Made by a program: the position numbers and the translations under genes
Assembly: GCF_019166065.1 (NCBI RefSeq)
Contig: NZ_JAHTBN010000002.1
Span: 434,001-498,000, forward strand
DNA length: 64,000 bases
DNA from: Candidimonas humi
GTDB taxonomy: Bacteria > Pseudomonadota > Gammaproteobacteria > Burkholderiales > Burkholderiaceae_B
Reading direction: 5' to 3'
The notes under the pieces: model-generated
What the model was told of the DNA's origin: nothing
What the model saw: only the letters and a program-made list of their open reading frames with translations
The model's database searches: none
In this document: positions 17,173-26,610 of the stretch, in pieces
Layout of the letters: every line of letters starts with the position of its first letter
Numbering within the stretch: position 1 is the stretch's first letter

Positions 17173-18186
17173 ATGAAAAAGAAGATCGGAATACTCTATG
17201 CACTGCTGATTGCTTCGAACGCCGGCGCATGGCTGTGGGCATTCGCCGCGTTCCACCGCTACCCCCTGCTGATGGGCACGAGCCTGCTCGCCTGGTCGTT
17301 CGGCCTGCGCCACGCGGTGGATGCCGATCACATCGCCGCCATCGACAACGTGACGCGCAAGCTGATGCAGGCGGGCAAGCGCCCGCTCACCGTCGGGCTC
17401 ATGTTCTCGCTCGGCCATTCGACAGTCGTCGTCCTGGCCTCCATCGGCATCGCGATCGCCGCCCTGGCGATGAAAAGCCACATGGATTCCTTCAAGAGCG
17501 TCGGCGGCGTCATCGGCACGTCGGTCTCGACGCTCTTTCTGTTCGCGATCGCGCTGGTGAACTTGTATGTCCTGAAAACGGTGATCGCCGCATTCCGGAA
17601 CGTGCGGCGCGGGCTATCCTATGTCCAGGAAGACTTCGACATGCTGCTGGCGGGCGGGGGAGTTTTCGCGCGGATCTTCCGGCCGATGTTCGCGCTCGTC
17701 ACGCGTAGCTGGCACATGTATTTCCTCGGTTTCCTCTTCGGCCTGGGCTTCGACACCGCGACCGAGGTCGGCCTGCTCGGCATCTCGGCCGCCGGCGCTG
17801 CCCAGGGCATGCCGATCTGGTCCATCCTCGTGTTTCCCGTGCTGTTCACCGCCGGCATGACCCTGATCGACACGACCGACAGCATCCTGATGCTGGGCGC
17901 TTACGGCTGGGCGTTCGCCAAGCCCGTCCGCAAGCTCTACTACAACATCACGATCACCTCGATCTCGGTCCTCGTCGCGTTCGTCGTCGGCGGCATCGAG
18001 GGACTCGGATTGCTCGCGGACCAACTGCGGCTTGCCGGGCCGTTCTGGAACGCCATCGGCGCCTTGAACAACAACTTCGGATTGATCGGCTATGCCATCG
18101 TCGGCGTATTCGTCGTGAGCTGGCTGTGCTCGGTATTGATCTATCGATGGAAACGGTTCGATGAACTGGAAATCGGATCAGGGTAG
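17173..18186 (+). CDS. nickel/cobalt permease (NiCoT family)
   Basis: 337 residues with about eight membrane helices. The NiCoT signature HAVDADHI is at residues 47-54, and LGFDTATE at 191-198 with LIDTTDSILM follow, all family hallmarks of HoxN/NixA/UreH-type permeases. It takes up Ni2+ with high affinity, here surely for urease. It sits between urtE and ureD, and its last 26 bases overlap ureD. The codon choice (many ATC, GTC, CTC) looks different from the CTG-rich neighbours, so it may have been acquired separately. The ribosome site before the ATG is poor. Confidence 0.93.
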   Translation: MKKKIGILYALLIASNAGAWLWAFAAFHRYPLLMGTSLLAWSFGLRHAVDADHIAAIDNVTRKLMQAGKRPLTVGLMFSLGHSTVVVLASIGIAIAALAMKSHMDSFKSVGGVIGTSVSTLFLFAIALVNLYVLKTVIAAFRNVRRGLSYVQEDFDMLLAGGGVFARIFRPMFALVTRSWHMYFLGFLFGLGFDTATEVGLLGISAAGAAQGMPIWSILVFPVLFTAGMTLIDTTDSILMLGAYGWAFAKPVRKLYYNITITSISVLVAFVVGGIEGLGLLADQLRLAGPFWNAIGALNNNFGLIGYAIVGVFVVSWLCSVLIYRWKRFDELEIGSG

Positions 18187-19036
18187 CGCCTGCGGCGCTG
18201 CGCATGCGTGCTGGCAGGCCCGGCTGCACATGGGGTTTGCCCGGCGGGGCGAACGCACAGTGCTGGCCGAACGCCGCCACGAAGGCCCGCTCACGGTGCA
18301 AAAGCCGCTCTACCCGGAAGGCGGCGGCATCTGCCACGTCGTGATCGTGCACCCGCCGGGCGGCCTGGCAGCGGGCGACCAGTTGCGCATCACGCTCGAC
18401 GTCCAATCCGGCGCCCATGCCCTGCTCACCACGCCCGGCGCCACCAAATGGTACAAGGGCCTGCCCGAGCGGCCCGCAAGCCAGGCCATAGACATCACCG
18501 TCCGGCGCGATGCCCGGCTCGACTGGCTGCCGCAGGACAATATCTTCTTCAACGGCAGCCATGCGCGCCAGCGGTTCACCCTGCGCCTGGCCGCCGGCGC
18601 CACGGCGCTGGGCTGGGACGCCGCACTGCTGGGCCGCCGAGCCAGCGGCGAGTCCTGGAACGACGCCGGCCTGTGCACGCTGACCCGCATCATCGGGCCC
18701 GACGATCGGCCGCTCTGGGAAGAGCGCCAGGCTTTGCACAGCGCCAGCCCCATGCTCGAAGCCCCGCAAGGCCTGGACGGCCGGCCGGCCTACGGCACGC
18801 TCTGGGCCGCGGGTCCGGCCTGCACGCCCGAACTGGCGCAGTCGCTGGCCGAATCCCTGCCTTTCACCGACACGCTGCGCGCGGGAGCCACCGCCCTGCC
18901 CGGCGGCCTGCTGCTGGCGCGCGGCGTGGCCCGCGAACCCGAGCCTCTGCACAAACTCTTCAAACAGCTATGGCTGCGGCTGCGGCCGCTCGTCCACGGC
19001 GTGCCCGGCAGGGCGCTGCGCCTCTGGGCCACCTAA
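18161..19036 (+). CDS. ureD: urease accessory protein UreD
   Basis: 291 residues. UreD (UreH) is the scaffold that binds urease apoprotein and, with UreF and UreG, delivers nickel. Conserved stretches: [62 protein letters not shown] and [11 protein letters not shown]. The ATG lies inside the end of the nickel permease gene, a 26-base overlap that implies coupled translation. First gene of ureDABCEFG. Confidence 0.96.
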   Translation: MNWKSDQGSACGAAHACWQARLHMGFARRGERTVLAERRHEGPLTVQKPLYPEGGGICHVVIVHPPGGLAAGDQLRITLDVQSGAHALLTTPGATKWYKGLPERPASQAIDITVRRDARLDWLPQDNIFFNGSHARQRFTLRLAAGATALGWDAALLGRRASGESWNDAGLCTLTRIIGPDDRPLWEERQALHSASPMLEAPQGLDGRPAYGTLWAAGPACTPELAQSLAESLPFTDTLRAGATALPGGLLLARGVAREPEPLHKLFKQLWLRLRPLVHGVPGRALRLWAT

Positions 19037-19113
19037 GGCCAGCGCGAGATGCTTCTTTCAACGTCGACAGGCCCAGCCCCCATTCATCGATTCGCCCACA
19101 CGGTCGCCCCATC

Positions 19114-19416
19114 ATGAAACTGACTCCGCGAGAAAAAGACAAGCTGCTGATCTTCACCGCCGCGCTTCTGGCCGAGCGCCGAAGGGCACGCGGCCTGAAG
19201 CTCAATCACCCCGAGGCCATTGCCTATATCAGCGCCGCGCTGATGGAAGGCGCGCGCGACGGCCGCACCGTGGCCGAGCTGATGGATTACGGCACCACGC
19301 TGCTCACGCGCGACGACGTCATGGACGGCGTGCCCGAAATGATTCCCGACGTACAGATCGAAGCCACCTTTCCCGACGGGACCAAGCTGGTCACCGTCCA
19401 CCATCCCATCGCCTGA
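19114..19416 (+). CDS. ureA: urease gamma subunit
   Basis: 100 residues, the exact family length. [20 protein letters not shown] and [20 protein letters not shown] are near-invariant UreA blocks, and the protein ends in the usual VTVHHPIA. It forms the (UreABC)3 trimer with UreB and UreC in the cytoplasm. The ATG is 77 bases after ureD, and ureB follows within 42 bases. Confidence 0.98.
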   Translation: MKLTPREKDKLLIFTAALLAERRRARGLKLNHPEAIAYISAALMEGARDGRTVAELMDYGTTLLTRDDVMDGVPEMIPDVQIEATFPDGTKLVTVHHPIA

Positions 19417-19458
19417 GATGGGACGTCCCTCACACCACATTCGCTGAAGGAACGCGCC

Positions 19459-19842
19459 ATGATTCCCGGAGAAATCCTGCCGCAGGACGGCGAGATCGAA
19501 CTGAATGCCGGCCGTGCCACGCGCACGGTCATCGTCGCCAACACCGGCGACCGCCCGGTGCAGGTGGGTTCGCACTACCACTTTCATGAAGTCAACGACG
19601 CACTGCAATTCGATCGCGCCGCCGCGCGCGGGTTTCGCCTGAACATCACGGCTGGAACCGCCGTGCGCTTCGAGCCCGGCCAGTCGCGTACGGTGGAGCT
19701 CGTCGAACTGGGCGGCGGACGCATCGTCTACGGTTTCGCCGGCAGAATCATGGGGCAGCTCGACCCGGCCGCCCCGCCGCTGCCCGAAAGCCGCGCGCCC
19801 GCCCCCGAGACGCAATCGCGTGGCGACAGGAGAACCTCATGA
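19459..19842 (+). CDS. ureB: urease beta subunit
   Basis: 127 residues. [40 protein letters not shown] and [19 protein letters not shown] are canonical UreB; the last 25 residues are a Pro/Ala/Arg-rich tail longer than in many homologues. A GAAGGAACG ribosome site precedes the ATG. Its stop overlaps the ureC start by four bases (ATGA), a sign of fixed stoichiometry. Confidence 0.98.
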   Translation: MIPGEILPQDGEIELNAGRATRTVIVANTGDRPVQVGSHYHFHEVNDALQFDRAAARGFRLNITAGTAVRFEPGQSRTVELVELGGGRIVYGFAGRIMGQLDPAAPPLPESRAPAPETQSRGDRRTS

Positions 19843-21539
19843 GCAAGATCGGACGCCGCGCCTACGCGGAAATGTTCGGCCCGACCACGGGCGACCGGGT
19901 GCGCCTGGCCGACACGGACCTGCTGATCGCGGTCGAACGCGACTACACCCTCTACGGCGAGGAAGTGAAATTCGGCGGTGGCAAGGTCATACGCGACGGC
20001 ATGGGCCAGTCGCAGCACCTGGCAGCGCAAGTGGCCGACACCGTCATCACCAACGCGCTCATCCTCGACCATTGGGGCATCGTCAAGGCCGACATCGGCG
20101 TCAAGGACGGCCGCATCCAGCGCATCGGCAAAGCCGGCAATCCCGACATACAGCCGGGCGTGGACATCGTCATCGGCGCGGCCACCGAGGTCATCGCCGG
20201 CGAAGGCAGGATCGTGACCGCGGGCGGCATCGATTCGCACGTGCACTTCATCTGCCCGCAACTCATCGACGAAGCGCTTACCGCCGGCATCACCACGCTG
20301 CTGGGCGGCGGCACGGGCCCGGCCACCGGCACCAATGCCACCACCGTCACGCCCGGCCCCTGGCACATCGAGCAGATGCTCGCGGCGGTGGACGGCTGGC
20401 CCATCAATATCGGCCTGCTGGGCAAGGGCAATGCCAGCCGGCCCGGGCCGCTCGTCGAGCAGATCGAAGCCGGCGCCATTGGCCTGAAGCTGCACGAGGA
20501 CTGGGGCTCGACGCCGGCAGCGATCGACTGCGCGCTGTCCGTCGCGGACCAGACCGACACACAGGTGGCCATCCACACCGATACGCTCAACGAAGGCGGC
20601 TTCATCGAAGCCACCGTTGCCGCCATCGCCGGCCGCACTATCCACACCTATCACACCGAAGGCGCGGGCGGCGGACACGCGCCCGACATCATCAAGATCG
20701 CGGGCCACGCCAATGTGCTGCCCTCGTCGACCAACCCCACGCGGCCCTACACAGTGAACACGGTGGACGAGCACCTGGACATGCTGATGGTGTGCCATCA
20801 CCTGGATTCGGGCATCGCCGAGGACGTGGCCTTCGCCGAATCGCGCATTCGCCGCGAGACCATCGCGGCCGAGGACATCCTGCACGACCTGGGCGCAATC
20901 TCGATGATGTCGTCCGATTCGCAGGCCATGGGGCGCGTGGGCGAGACCATCATGCGCACTTGGCAGACGGCGCACAAGATGAAGGCGCAGCGCGGCCCGC
21001 TGCCGGGCGACGAACTGGCCGACAATATCCGGGCGCGGCGCTATATCGCCAAATACACCATCAACCCGGCCATCACGCACGGCATTGCGCACGAGGTGGG
21101 ATCGGTAGAGCCCGGCAAATGGGCCGACCTGGTGCTGTGGGATCCGGCCTTCTTCGGCGTGAAGCCCGAGCTGGTGCTCAAGGGGGGGCAGATCACCATG
21201 GCGCTGATGGGCGACCCCAACGCATCGATTCCCACGCCGCAGCCGGTGCACTATCGCGAGATGTTCGGCGCGCGCGCCGGTGGATTGACGCGCAACTGCA
21301 TTACCTTCGTATCGCAGGCGGCGTTCGATGCCGGTGTGGCGCAAAAGTACAGGCTGGCGCGCCGAGTGGTGCCTGTGCGCGGCATACGCGGCAAGGGCAA
21401 GAAAGACATGATCCACAACGGCTGGATGCCTCGGATCGAAGTGGACCCCGAGACCTACCAGGTGGTGGCCGATGGGCAGGTCCTGGCTTGCGAGCCGGCC
21501 AGGGTGCTGCCGATGGCGCAGCGGTATTTCCTGTTCTAG
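19839..21539 (+). CDS. ureC: urease alpha subunit (catalytic)
   Basis: 566 residues, full length. It hydrolyses urea to ammonia and carbamate. The dinickel site is intact: the HVHFICPQ pair of histidines near residue 135, the carbamylated lysine in GLKLHEDWG near 218, [21 protein letters not shown], and the flap [20 protein letters not shown] with its catalytic histidine. The Asp ligand lies in the segment [12 protein letters not shown]. It overlaps ureB and is followed by ureE after 44 bases. Confidence 0.99.
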   Translation: MSKIGRRAYAEMFGPTTGDRVRLADTDLLIAVERDYTLYGEEVKFGGGKVIRDGMGQSQHLAAQVADTVITNALILDHWGIVKADIGVKDGRIQRIGKAGNPDIQPGVDIVIGAATEVIAGEGRIVTAGGIDSHVHFICPQLIDEALTAGITTLLGGGTGPATGTNATTVTPGPWHIEQMLAAVDGWPINIGLLGKGNASRPGPLVEQIEAGAIGLKLHEDWGSTPAAIDCALSVADQTDTQVAIHTDTLNEGGFIEATVAAIAGRTIHTYHTEGAGGGHAPDIIKIAGHANVLPSSTNPTRPYTVNTVDEHLDMLMVCHHLDSGIAEDVAFAESRIRRETIAAEDILHDLGAISMMSSDSQAMGRVGETIMRTWQTAHKMKAQRGPLPGDELADNIRARRYIAKYTINPAITHGIAHEVGSVEPGKWADLVLWDPAFFGVKPELVLKGGQITMALMGDPNASIPTPQPVHYREMFGARAGGLTRNCITFVSQAAFDAGVAQKYRLARRVVPVRGIRGKGKKDMIHNGWMPRIEVDPETYQVVADGQVLACEPARVLPMAQRYFLF

Positions 21540-21583
21540 GGCTTGTTGACGCCGGCGTTTTCGTTTTTTTTAATACATAGATC

Positions 21584-22234
21584 ATGCTTCGTATCGAGAA
21601 AATCCTGGAAGGCAGCGTGGCGCCGGCCTTGCGCAAGCGGGCTGCCTCGTTGACCCTGCCTTATGAAGACCGTTGCCGCAGCCGGTTGGCCGCGACGCTG
21701 GACGACGGACGCGAGACCGCGCTGTTCCTGCCGCGCGGAACGATCCTGCGGCACGGCGCCATGCTGGTGGCCACCGACGGCACGCTGGTGCGGGTGGCCG
21801 CGGCCTTGCAGCCGGTAATGCGGGTCATCTGCGCCGATCCGCTTTTGCTGATGCGGGCCGCCTACCATTTGGGCAACCGCCATACGCCCGTGCAGATCGA
21901 GGCCGACGCCCTGCAGCTCGAATGGGACCCGGTTCTGCGCGACATGCTTTTGAGGCTGGGCGTGCAGGTAGCCGAGGCCCAGGCTGCCTTCGATCCCGAG
22001 GCGGGCGCATACGGCGGCGGGCACAGGCATGGACACGACGCGACTTTTGCTGAAGATCATGCGCTGGCGCAGGAGGCATATGCGCATCGGCATGGACATG
22101 ACCGCAGCCACGACCACGCCCACGCCCACGACCACGCCCACGGTCACTCCCATAGTCACTCCCATAGTCACTCCCATAGTCACTCCCATAGTCACGGCCA
22201 TGACCATGGCCATCGGCACGGACACGAGCATTGA
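21584..22234 (+). CDS. ureE: urease nickel chaperone UreE, long histidine-rich tail
   Basis: 216 residues. The N-terminal peptide-binding and central metal-binding domains (residues 1-145; [40 protein letters not shown]) are typical. From about residue 153 there is a tail with roughly thirty histidines, alternating as HGHD, DHAH and HSHS, which stores or hands over several Ni2+ ions. The HSHS part is coded by four perfect 12-base repeats. A short AT-rich stretch (TTTTTTTTAATACATAGATC) precedes the ATG with no clear ribosome site. The stop overlaps the ureF start. Confidence 0.97.
   Translation: MLRIEKILEGSVAPALRKRAASLTLPYEDRCRSRLAATLDDGRETALFLPRGTILRHGAMLVATDGTLVRVAAALQPVMRVICADPLLLMRAAYHLGNRHTPVQIEADALQLEWDPVLRDMLLRLGVQVAEAQAAFDPEAGAYGGGHRHGHDATFAEDHALAQEAYAHRHGHDRSHDHAHAHDHAHGHSHSHSHSHSHSHSHSHGHDHGHRHGHEH
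22144..22191 (+). repeat. 12-base tandem repeat inside ureE
   Basis: Four perfect copies of TCACTCCCATAG in a row, coding for repeated Ser-His in the UreE tail, with degenerate copies on both sides. Gain or loss of a copy keeps the frame and changes the number of nickel-binding histidines by two per copy, so tail length may vary between strains. Confidence 0.9.
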
Positions 22235-22944
22235 TGGCATCCCGTCCCGACGCTTCCCTCGACAGCCTGGCCTTGCCAGATCTGGCTGCGCTGCTGCAAC
22301 TGGCCTCGCCCGCCTTGCCCATCGGGGCCTTCAGCTATTCGCAAGCACTGGAAGCCGCGATCGAGACAGGCCTGGTCTCCGACGCTGACAGCGCCCGGTG
22401 CTGGATCGCCGCGGGGCTGGACCTGCTCGCCGGCGGCGAAGCAGTACTGCTGCTAAGGCTGTGCCGGGCCTGGAACGAAAGCGACATGGCCGCCGTACAC
22501 CGCCACAACGACACCCTGCTGGCCTGGCGCGAGTCTTGCGAACTTCGCCTGGAAACCGAGCAGATGGGCGGGTCGCTCGCCCGACTGGCCCGGGAGCTGG
22601 AATGGGGCGAGCCGGATTTGCGTACCCAACTGGCCGGCATCAAGCCCATTGCGCTGCCGACTGCGTATGCCTATGCCGCCACGGCCTTGAGCATCGACGA
22701 ACCCCACGCGCTGACCGCCTGGCTTTACGCCTGGCTGGAAAACCAGGTCTGCGCCGCGCTCAAGGCCATTCCTCTGGGCCAGGTGGCCGGGCAGCGCATC
22801 CTGTACGGCCTGCGCAATGCCGTGGCCCAAGCCGCCCGGCGCGCGCTCGATTGCATCGACGACGACATCCAGACCTTCGCCCCCATGCTGGGCATCCTGT
22901 CATCCCGGCACGAAACTCAATACTCGCGCCTTTTCCGCTCCTGA
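22234..22944 (+). CDS. ureF: urease accessory protein UreF
   Basis: 236 residues, all-helical. [27 protein letters not shown] near the start is the UreF signature and [15 protein letters not shown] follows in the middle. UreF binds UreD and recruits UreG, acting as the gate that checks GTP hydrolysis during nickel insertion. The ATG overlaps the ureE stop (TGATG); an in-frame TTG three bases upstream is an alternative. A 82-base spacer with imperfect ACGAACGG-like repeats separates it from ureG. Confidence 0.95.
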   Translation: MASRPDASLDSLALPDLAALLQLASPALPIGAFSYSQALEAAIETGLVSDADSARCWIAAGLDLLAGGEAVLLLRLCRAWNESDMAAVHRHNDTLLAWRESCELRLETEQMGGSLARLARELEWGEPDLRTQLAGIKPIALPTAYAYAATALSIDEPHALTAWLYAWLENQVCAALKAIPLGQVAGQRILYGLRNAVAQAARRALDCIDDDIQTFAPMLGILSSRHETQYSRLFRS

Positions 22945-23026
22945 TTCGATCGACAAACGGACGAATGGACAAGCGAACGAACGGGTAACCGAACGGCGCA
23001 TCCCATCAACGAGGCATTCTCTCATC

Positions 23027-23680
23027 ATGCAAGCACACACGCTCCTCTCTCCCACACCGCGCCCTTCGGGAAAGAACCCTCCCCTGCGCGTCGGCATCGG
23101 CGGCCCTGTCGGCTCGGGCAAGACCACGCTGCTCGAAATGCTGTGCAAGGCCATGCGCGACCGGTACGAACTGGTCGTCATTACCAACGACATCTACACC
23201 AAGGAAGACCAGCGCATTCTGACCGTCGCCGGCGCCCTGCCGCCCGAGCGCATCATGGGCGTGGAGACCGGCGGCTGTCCGCACACCGCCATCCGCGAAG
23301 ACGCTTCCATCAACCTGCACGCGGTCGAGGTCATGCTGGAGAAATTCCCCGGCGCCGACATTGTCTTCATCGAATCCGGCGGCGACAACCTGGCCGCCAC
23401 CTTCAGCCCCGAGCTGTCCGACCTCACCCTTTATGTGATCGACGTGGCCGGCGGCGAAAAGATCCCGCGCAAGGGCGGTCCCGGCATCACCAAGAGCGAC
23501 TTGCTGATCATCAACAAGACCGACCTGGCTCCGCTGGTGGGCGCTTCGCTGCAGATCATGGAAGAAGACACTCGGCGCATGCGCGGCTCCCGTCCTTATG
23601 TCATGAGCGACATGAAGTCCAAGGCGGGGCTGGATCAAATCGTCAGGTTCATCGAAGCAAAGGGCTTGCTCACGGTCTGA
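23027..23680 (+). CDS. ureG: urease accessory GTPase UreG
   Basis: 217 residues of the SIMIBI GTPase class. P-loop [11 protein letters not shown] near residue 27, the invariant [18 protein letters not shown] with the Cys-Pro-His nickel site, [15 protein letters not shown] and the NKTDLA base-recognition motif are all intact. UreG dimerises on nickel and GTP and passes the metal to urease. Last gene of the urease operon; the next gene is convergent after 66 bases. Confidence 0.98.
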   Translation: MQAHTLLSPTPRPSGKNPPLRVGIGGPVGSGKTTLLEMLCKAMRDRYELVVITNDIYTKEDQRILTVAGALPPERIMGVETGGCPHTAIREDASINLHAVEVMLEKFPGADIVFIESGGDNLAATFSPELSDLTLYVIDVAGGEKIPRKGGPGITKSDLLIINKTDLAPLVGASLQIMEEDTRRMRGSRPYVMSDMKSKAGLDQIVRFIEAKGLLTV

Positions 23681-23746
23681 CGACATGGGTCATCTATTAG
23701 AGCATCGCGACGAGCTCCGCCGCGCAGGGCTGGCCTGTGAGCGCGT

Positions 23747-24544
23747 TCAGCGCGACGCCATGTGCACCCCGCCGTCCACCGGCAGGCATACCCCGGTGAT
23801 GTAGGCGGCGTCGTCCGAGGCCAGGAATACCGCCGCGCGGGCGATGTCCCAGGCCGTGCCCATGTGGCCCATGGGGCACAGGGCGTTGCGCTGGGCGACC
23901 ATTTCTTCTTTGCTGCCGTACTGTCCGGAGATGTCCTTGTAGATGAGCGGCGTGTCGATGTAGCCGGGCATGATGGCATTGACCCGTATGCCGCTGCCGG
24001 CATATTGCAGCGCCAGCCCCACCGTGAACTGGTTCAGGCCGCCCTTGCCGGCGTAGTAGGCGGGATAGGGGTAGCCGGTGTAGCGGATGGCGGCCAGGCT
24101 GGAAATATTGATGATGCAGCCGCTCTTGCGCTCGAGCATCGAGGGCAGCGCGTGCTTGCTGGTCAGAAAGGCGCTCTTCAGGTTGACCGCCAGCGCCAGG
24201 TCCCAGTCGGCCTCGCTCAGTTCGGTGACCGAGCCCATCTTCGCCATGCCCACGTTGTTGTGCAGGATGTCGATGCGCTGGTCGCCGGCCAGGGCCGCGG
24301 CCACCACTTCGGCGACCTGCGCGGAATCCGTCGCGTCGGCGGCCAGCGCCTCGCAGCGCCCGCCCTCGGCGCGGATGATGTCGCGGGTTTCTTCGGCCGC
24401 AGCCTTGTTCATGTCCACCGCCACCACGCGCGCTCCCTCGCGTGCATAGGCGACCGCGGCGGCCTTGCCGTTGCCCCAGCCTTCTCCGACGGAGCCGGCG
24501 CCGAAGACCAGGGCCACCCGGCCTTCCAGTCGTTTTTCGCTCAT
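23747..24544 (-). CDS. short-chain dehydrogenase/reductase
   Basis: 265 residues, classical SDR. The nucleotide-binding start reads VFGAGSVGEGWGNGKAAA, a slightly longer loop than the usual TGxxxGIG; the catalytic Ser is in INISSLAA and the YxxxK pair in PAYYAGKGG; VDGGVHMASR closes the protein. It probably oxidises or reduces a hydroxy or keto group with NAD(P). It lies downstream of the TRAP transporter genes on the same strand (163 bases), which suggests it acts on the imported compound. The substrate is unknown. Confidence 0.85.
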   Translation of the reverse strand: MSEKRLEGRVALVFGAGSVGEGWGNGKAAAVAYAREGARVVAVDMNKAAAEETRDIIRAEGGRCEALAADATDSAQVAEVVAAALAGDQRIDILHNNVGMAKMGSVTELSEADWDLALAVNLKSAFLTSKHALPSMLERKSGCIINISSLAAIRYTGYPYPAYYAGKGGLNQFTVGLALQYAGSGIRVNAIMPGYIDTPLIYKDISGQYGSKEEMVAQRNALCPMGHMGTAWDIARAAVFLASDDAAYITGVCLPVDGGVHMASR

Positions 24545-24707
24545 GATGCTGCCTTTCGATCCGGATTGTGTCCGCGATATGGGTATGTATAGGAAAAGAA
24601 AGGGCCGTGAGGCCCTTCCGGAAAAGAACGAATAGCGGGTGTCCGGGGCCGGAGATTCGTGCGGCGGATTTCCGCCCCGGCATACCGGGTATTGCGGGAC
24701 GCCCGCG

Positions 24708-26597
24708 CTACTTCAGGAAGCCCGTGGACAGCCAGGGCACCGCCGCGACGATGATCAGGCCTACGCCGATGGAGCACAGGTAGCCGATGATGGGCTTGAT
24801 GCCCTTGTCGGGCGTCACCCGGCCGATGGCGCAGGCCGCGTAGTAGCCCACGCCGAAGGGCGGCGCGAAAAGCCCTATGCCCATGGCCAGCACCGCCACC
24901 ATGGCGTAGTGCACTTCGTTGACGCCGACTTCTTGTGCGATCGGGAACAGCAGCGGCCCGAGCAGCACGATGGCGGGAATGCCTTCGAGCACGCTGCCCA
25001 GGATCACGAAGGCGACGATGGACACGCACAGGAAAGTGGCGCCGCCGCCGGGCAGCGAGCCCATGAAATCGGCCAGGTCGCTGGAAAAGCCCGATTGCGT
25101 CAGGGCCCAGGCCATGCCGGTGGCCGCGCCTATGATCAGCAGGATGGCGCCCGACAGCGACGCGGTCTCGATCAGCATCGGGTAGAGGCGGCGCAGGTCG
25201 AAGCGCCGGTAGACCAGGATGCCGATCAGGCAGGAATAGACGATGCCTATGGTAGAGACTTCGGTGGCGGTGGCCACGCCTTCGACCACGGCGGTGCGGA
25301 TCACGAAGGGCAGCGCCAGCGCCGGCAGCGCCACGATGAAGCCCTTGAAAATCTCGGACTTGCGGGCGCGCGGCACGTCGTCGAGGTTCTCGTGGCGGTT
25401 GCGCCACCAGACCACCAGGCACAGCATCACCCCGAGCACCGCGCCGGGCAGCAGGCCGCCGGTGAACAGGGCCGTGATCGACACGCTGGTGACCGAGCCT
25501 ATGGTGATGAGCACCAGGCTGGGGGGGATGGTCTCGGTCTGCGCGCCCGCGGCCGACAGCAGAGCAATGAGCTCGCCCTCGTCGGCGCCGCGCTTTTTCA
25601 TTTCGGGAAACAGCACCGGCGCAATGGCCGCCATGTCGGCCGCCTTGGCACCCGAGATTCCCGACACCAGGTACATGGCGCCGATCAGCACATAGGACAG
25701 GCCGCCGCGCACGTGGCCCAGCAGGCTGGCGAGAAACGCCACCATGCGCTGCGCCATGCCGGTCATTTCGATCAGCAGGCCCAGGAACACGAACAGCGGC
25801 ACGGCCAGCAGGATCAGGTGCGACATGCCTTCGTTCATGCGGTTGACCAGTATGGACACCGGCACCGTGGTGCTGAGCGCCAGGTAGGCATAGGTGGCCA
25901 GGCCGAACGAGAACGCGATCGGCACGCCGGCGAACACGCCCAGCGCCACCAGCCCGACGAAGAAGATCAGCAGGTTGTAGTTGCCCAGGTCTTCGAAGGT
26001 GGGGGTGAGCAAATACAGCACCGCGCCGATCACGACGATCAGCAGCAGCGAGGCCGCCACCGGGCGCCAGTTGCCCGCCTTGTACAGGCGCAGCAGCGCG
26101 AAGGCGGCCATGAAGGCCAGCCCGACCGGCAGGGCGGCGGTGCGCCATGCCTGGCTGATGCCCATGGCCGGCGTGGTGATGACGGCTTCTTCGTGGGTGG
26201 CGTGCAGGCTGGGGCCCAGAGTCAGCAGCACGAAGGCCAGCGCCGCCGTGACGGCGAAGACTTCCAGGAAGGCGCGTGTGCGCGGCGAGGCCTTGCTGAC
26301 CAGCGCGGTCATGCGCATATGTTCGCCGCGGCGGAACGCCACGGCCGCCCCGAGCATGGCCAGCCACAGGAACAGCAGGGAGGCCAGCTCGTCGGACCAG
26401 ATGAGCGGGGTGTTGAGCACGTAGCGGGCGAAGATGCCCGAGAACAATATGACGACTTCCGCCAGCACCAGCAGGGCGACGGGAATTTCGATCAGATGCC
26501 CCAGGAACCTGTCGAGCCTGGCGACCCAGGGCGCCGCCCCGGCGTCGCCCAGCCCGCCGCCCGCAATGGCTTGCGGTTCGGACGCTTGCGACAGCAT
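24708..26597 (-). CDS. TRAP transporter fused permease (DctQ-DctM)
   Basis: 629 residues. The first ~190 hold the four-helix DctQ small subunit (VARLDRFLGHLIEIPVALLV, FARYVLNTPLIWSDELA with the WSDE motif, RRGEHMRM); the rest is the 12-helix DctM large subunit (FAGVPIAFSFGLATYAYL, LAVPLFVFLGLLIE, SGISGAKAADMAAIAPVLFP, PPSLVLITIGSV, GMGIGLFAPPFGVGYY-like end). A fused QM protein is known in the family. It works with the binding protein encoded just upstream, driven by Na+ or H+ gradients. Start at ATG 26597 removes a low-quality upstream stretch. Confidence 0.93.
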   Translation of the reverse strand: MLSQASEPQAIAGGGLGDAGAAPWVARLDRFLGHLIEIPVALLVLAEVVILFSGIFARYVLNTPLIWSDELASLLFLWLAMLGAAVAFRRGEHMRMTALVSKASPRTRAFLEVFAVTAALAFVLLTLGPSLHATHEEAVITTPAMGISQAWRTAALPVGLAFMAAFALLRLYKAGNWRPVAASLLLIVVIGAVLYLLTPTFEDLGNYNLLIFFVGLVALGVFAGVPIAFSFGLATYAYLALSTTVPVSILVNRMNEGMSHLILLAVPLFVFLGLLIEMTGMAQRMVAFLASLLGHVRGGLSYVLIGAMYLVSGISGAKAADMAAIAPVLFPEMKKRGADEGELIALLSAAGAQTETIPPSLVLITIGSVTSVSITALFTGGLLPGAVLGVMLCLVVWWRNRHENLDDVPRARKSEIFKGFIVALPALALPFVIRTAVVEGVATATEVSTIGIVYSCLIGILVYRRFDLRRLYPMLIETASLSGAILLIIGAATGMAWALTQSGFSSDLADFMGSLPGGGATFLCVSIVAFVILGSVLEGIPAIVLLGPLLFPIAQEVGVNEVHYAMVAVLAMGIGLFAPPFGVGYYAACAIGRVTPDKGIKPIIGYLCSIGVGLIIVAAVPWLSTGFLK

Positions 26598-26610
26598 GAC
26601 TTGGCCTGGA

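Noticed and set aside
22951-22997. Tandem repeat between ureF and ureG
   Set aside because: ACGAACGG-like units are imperfect and irregular; it is short low-complexity DNA without a clear repeat unit.
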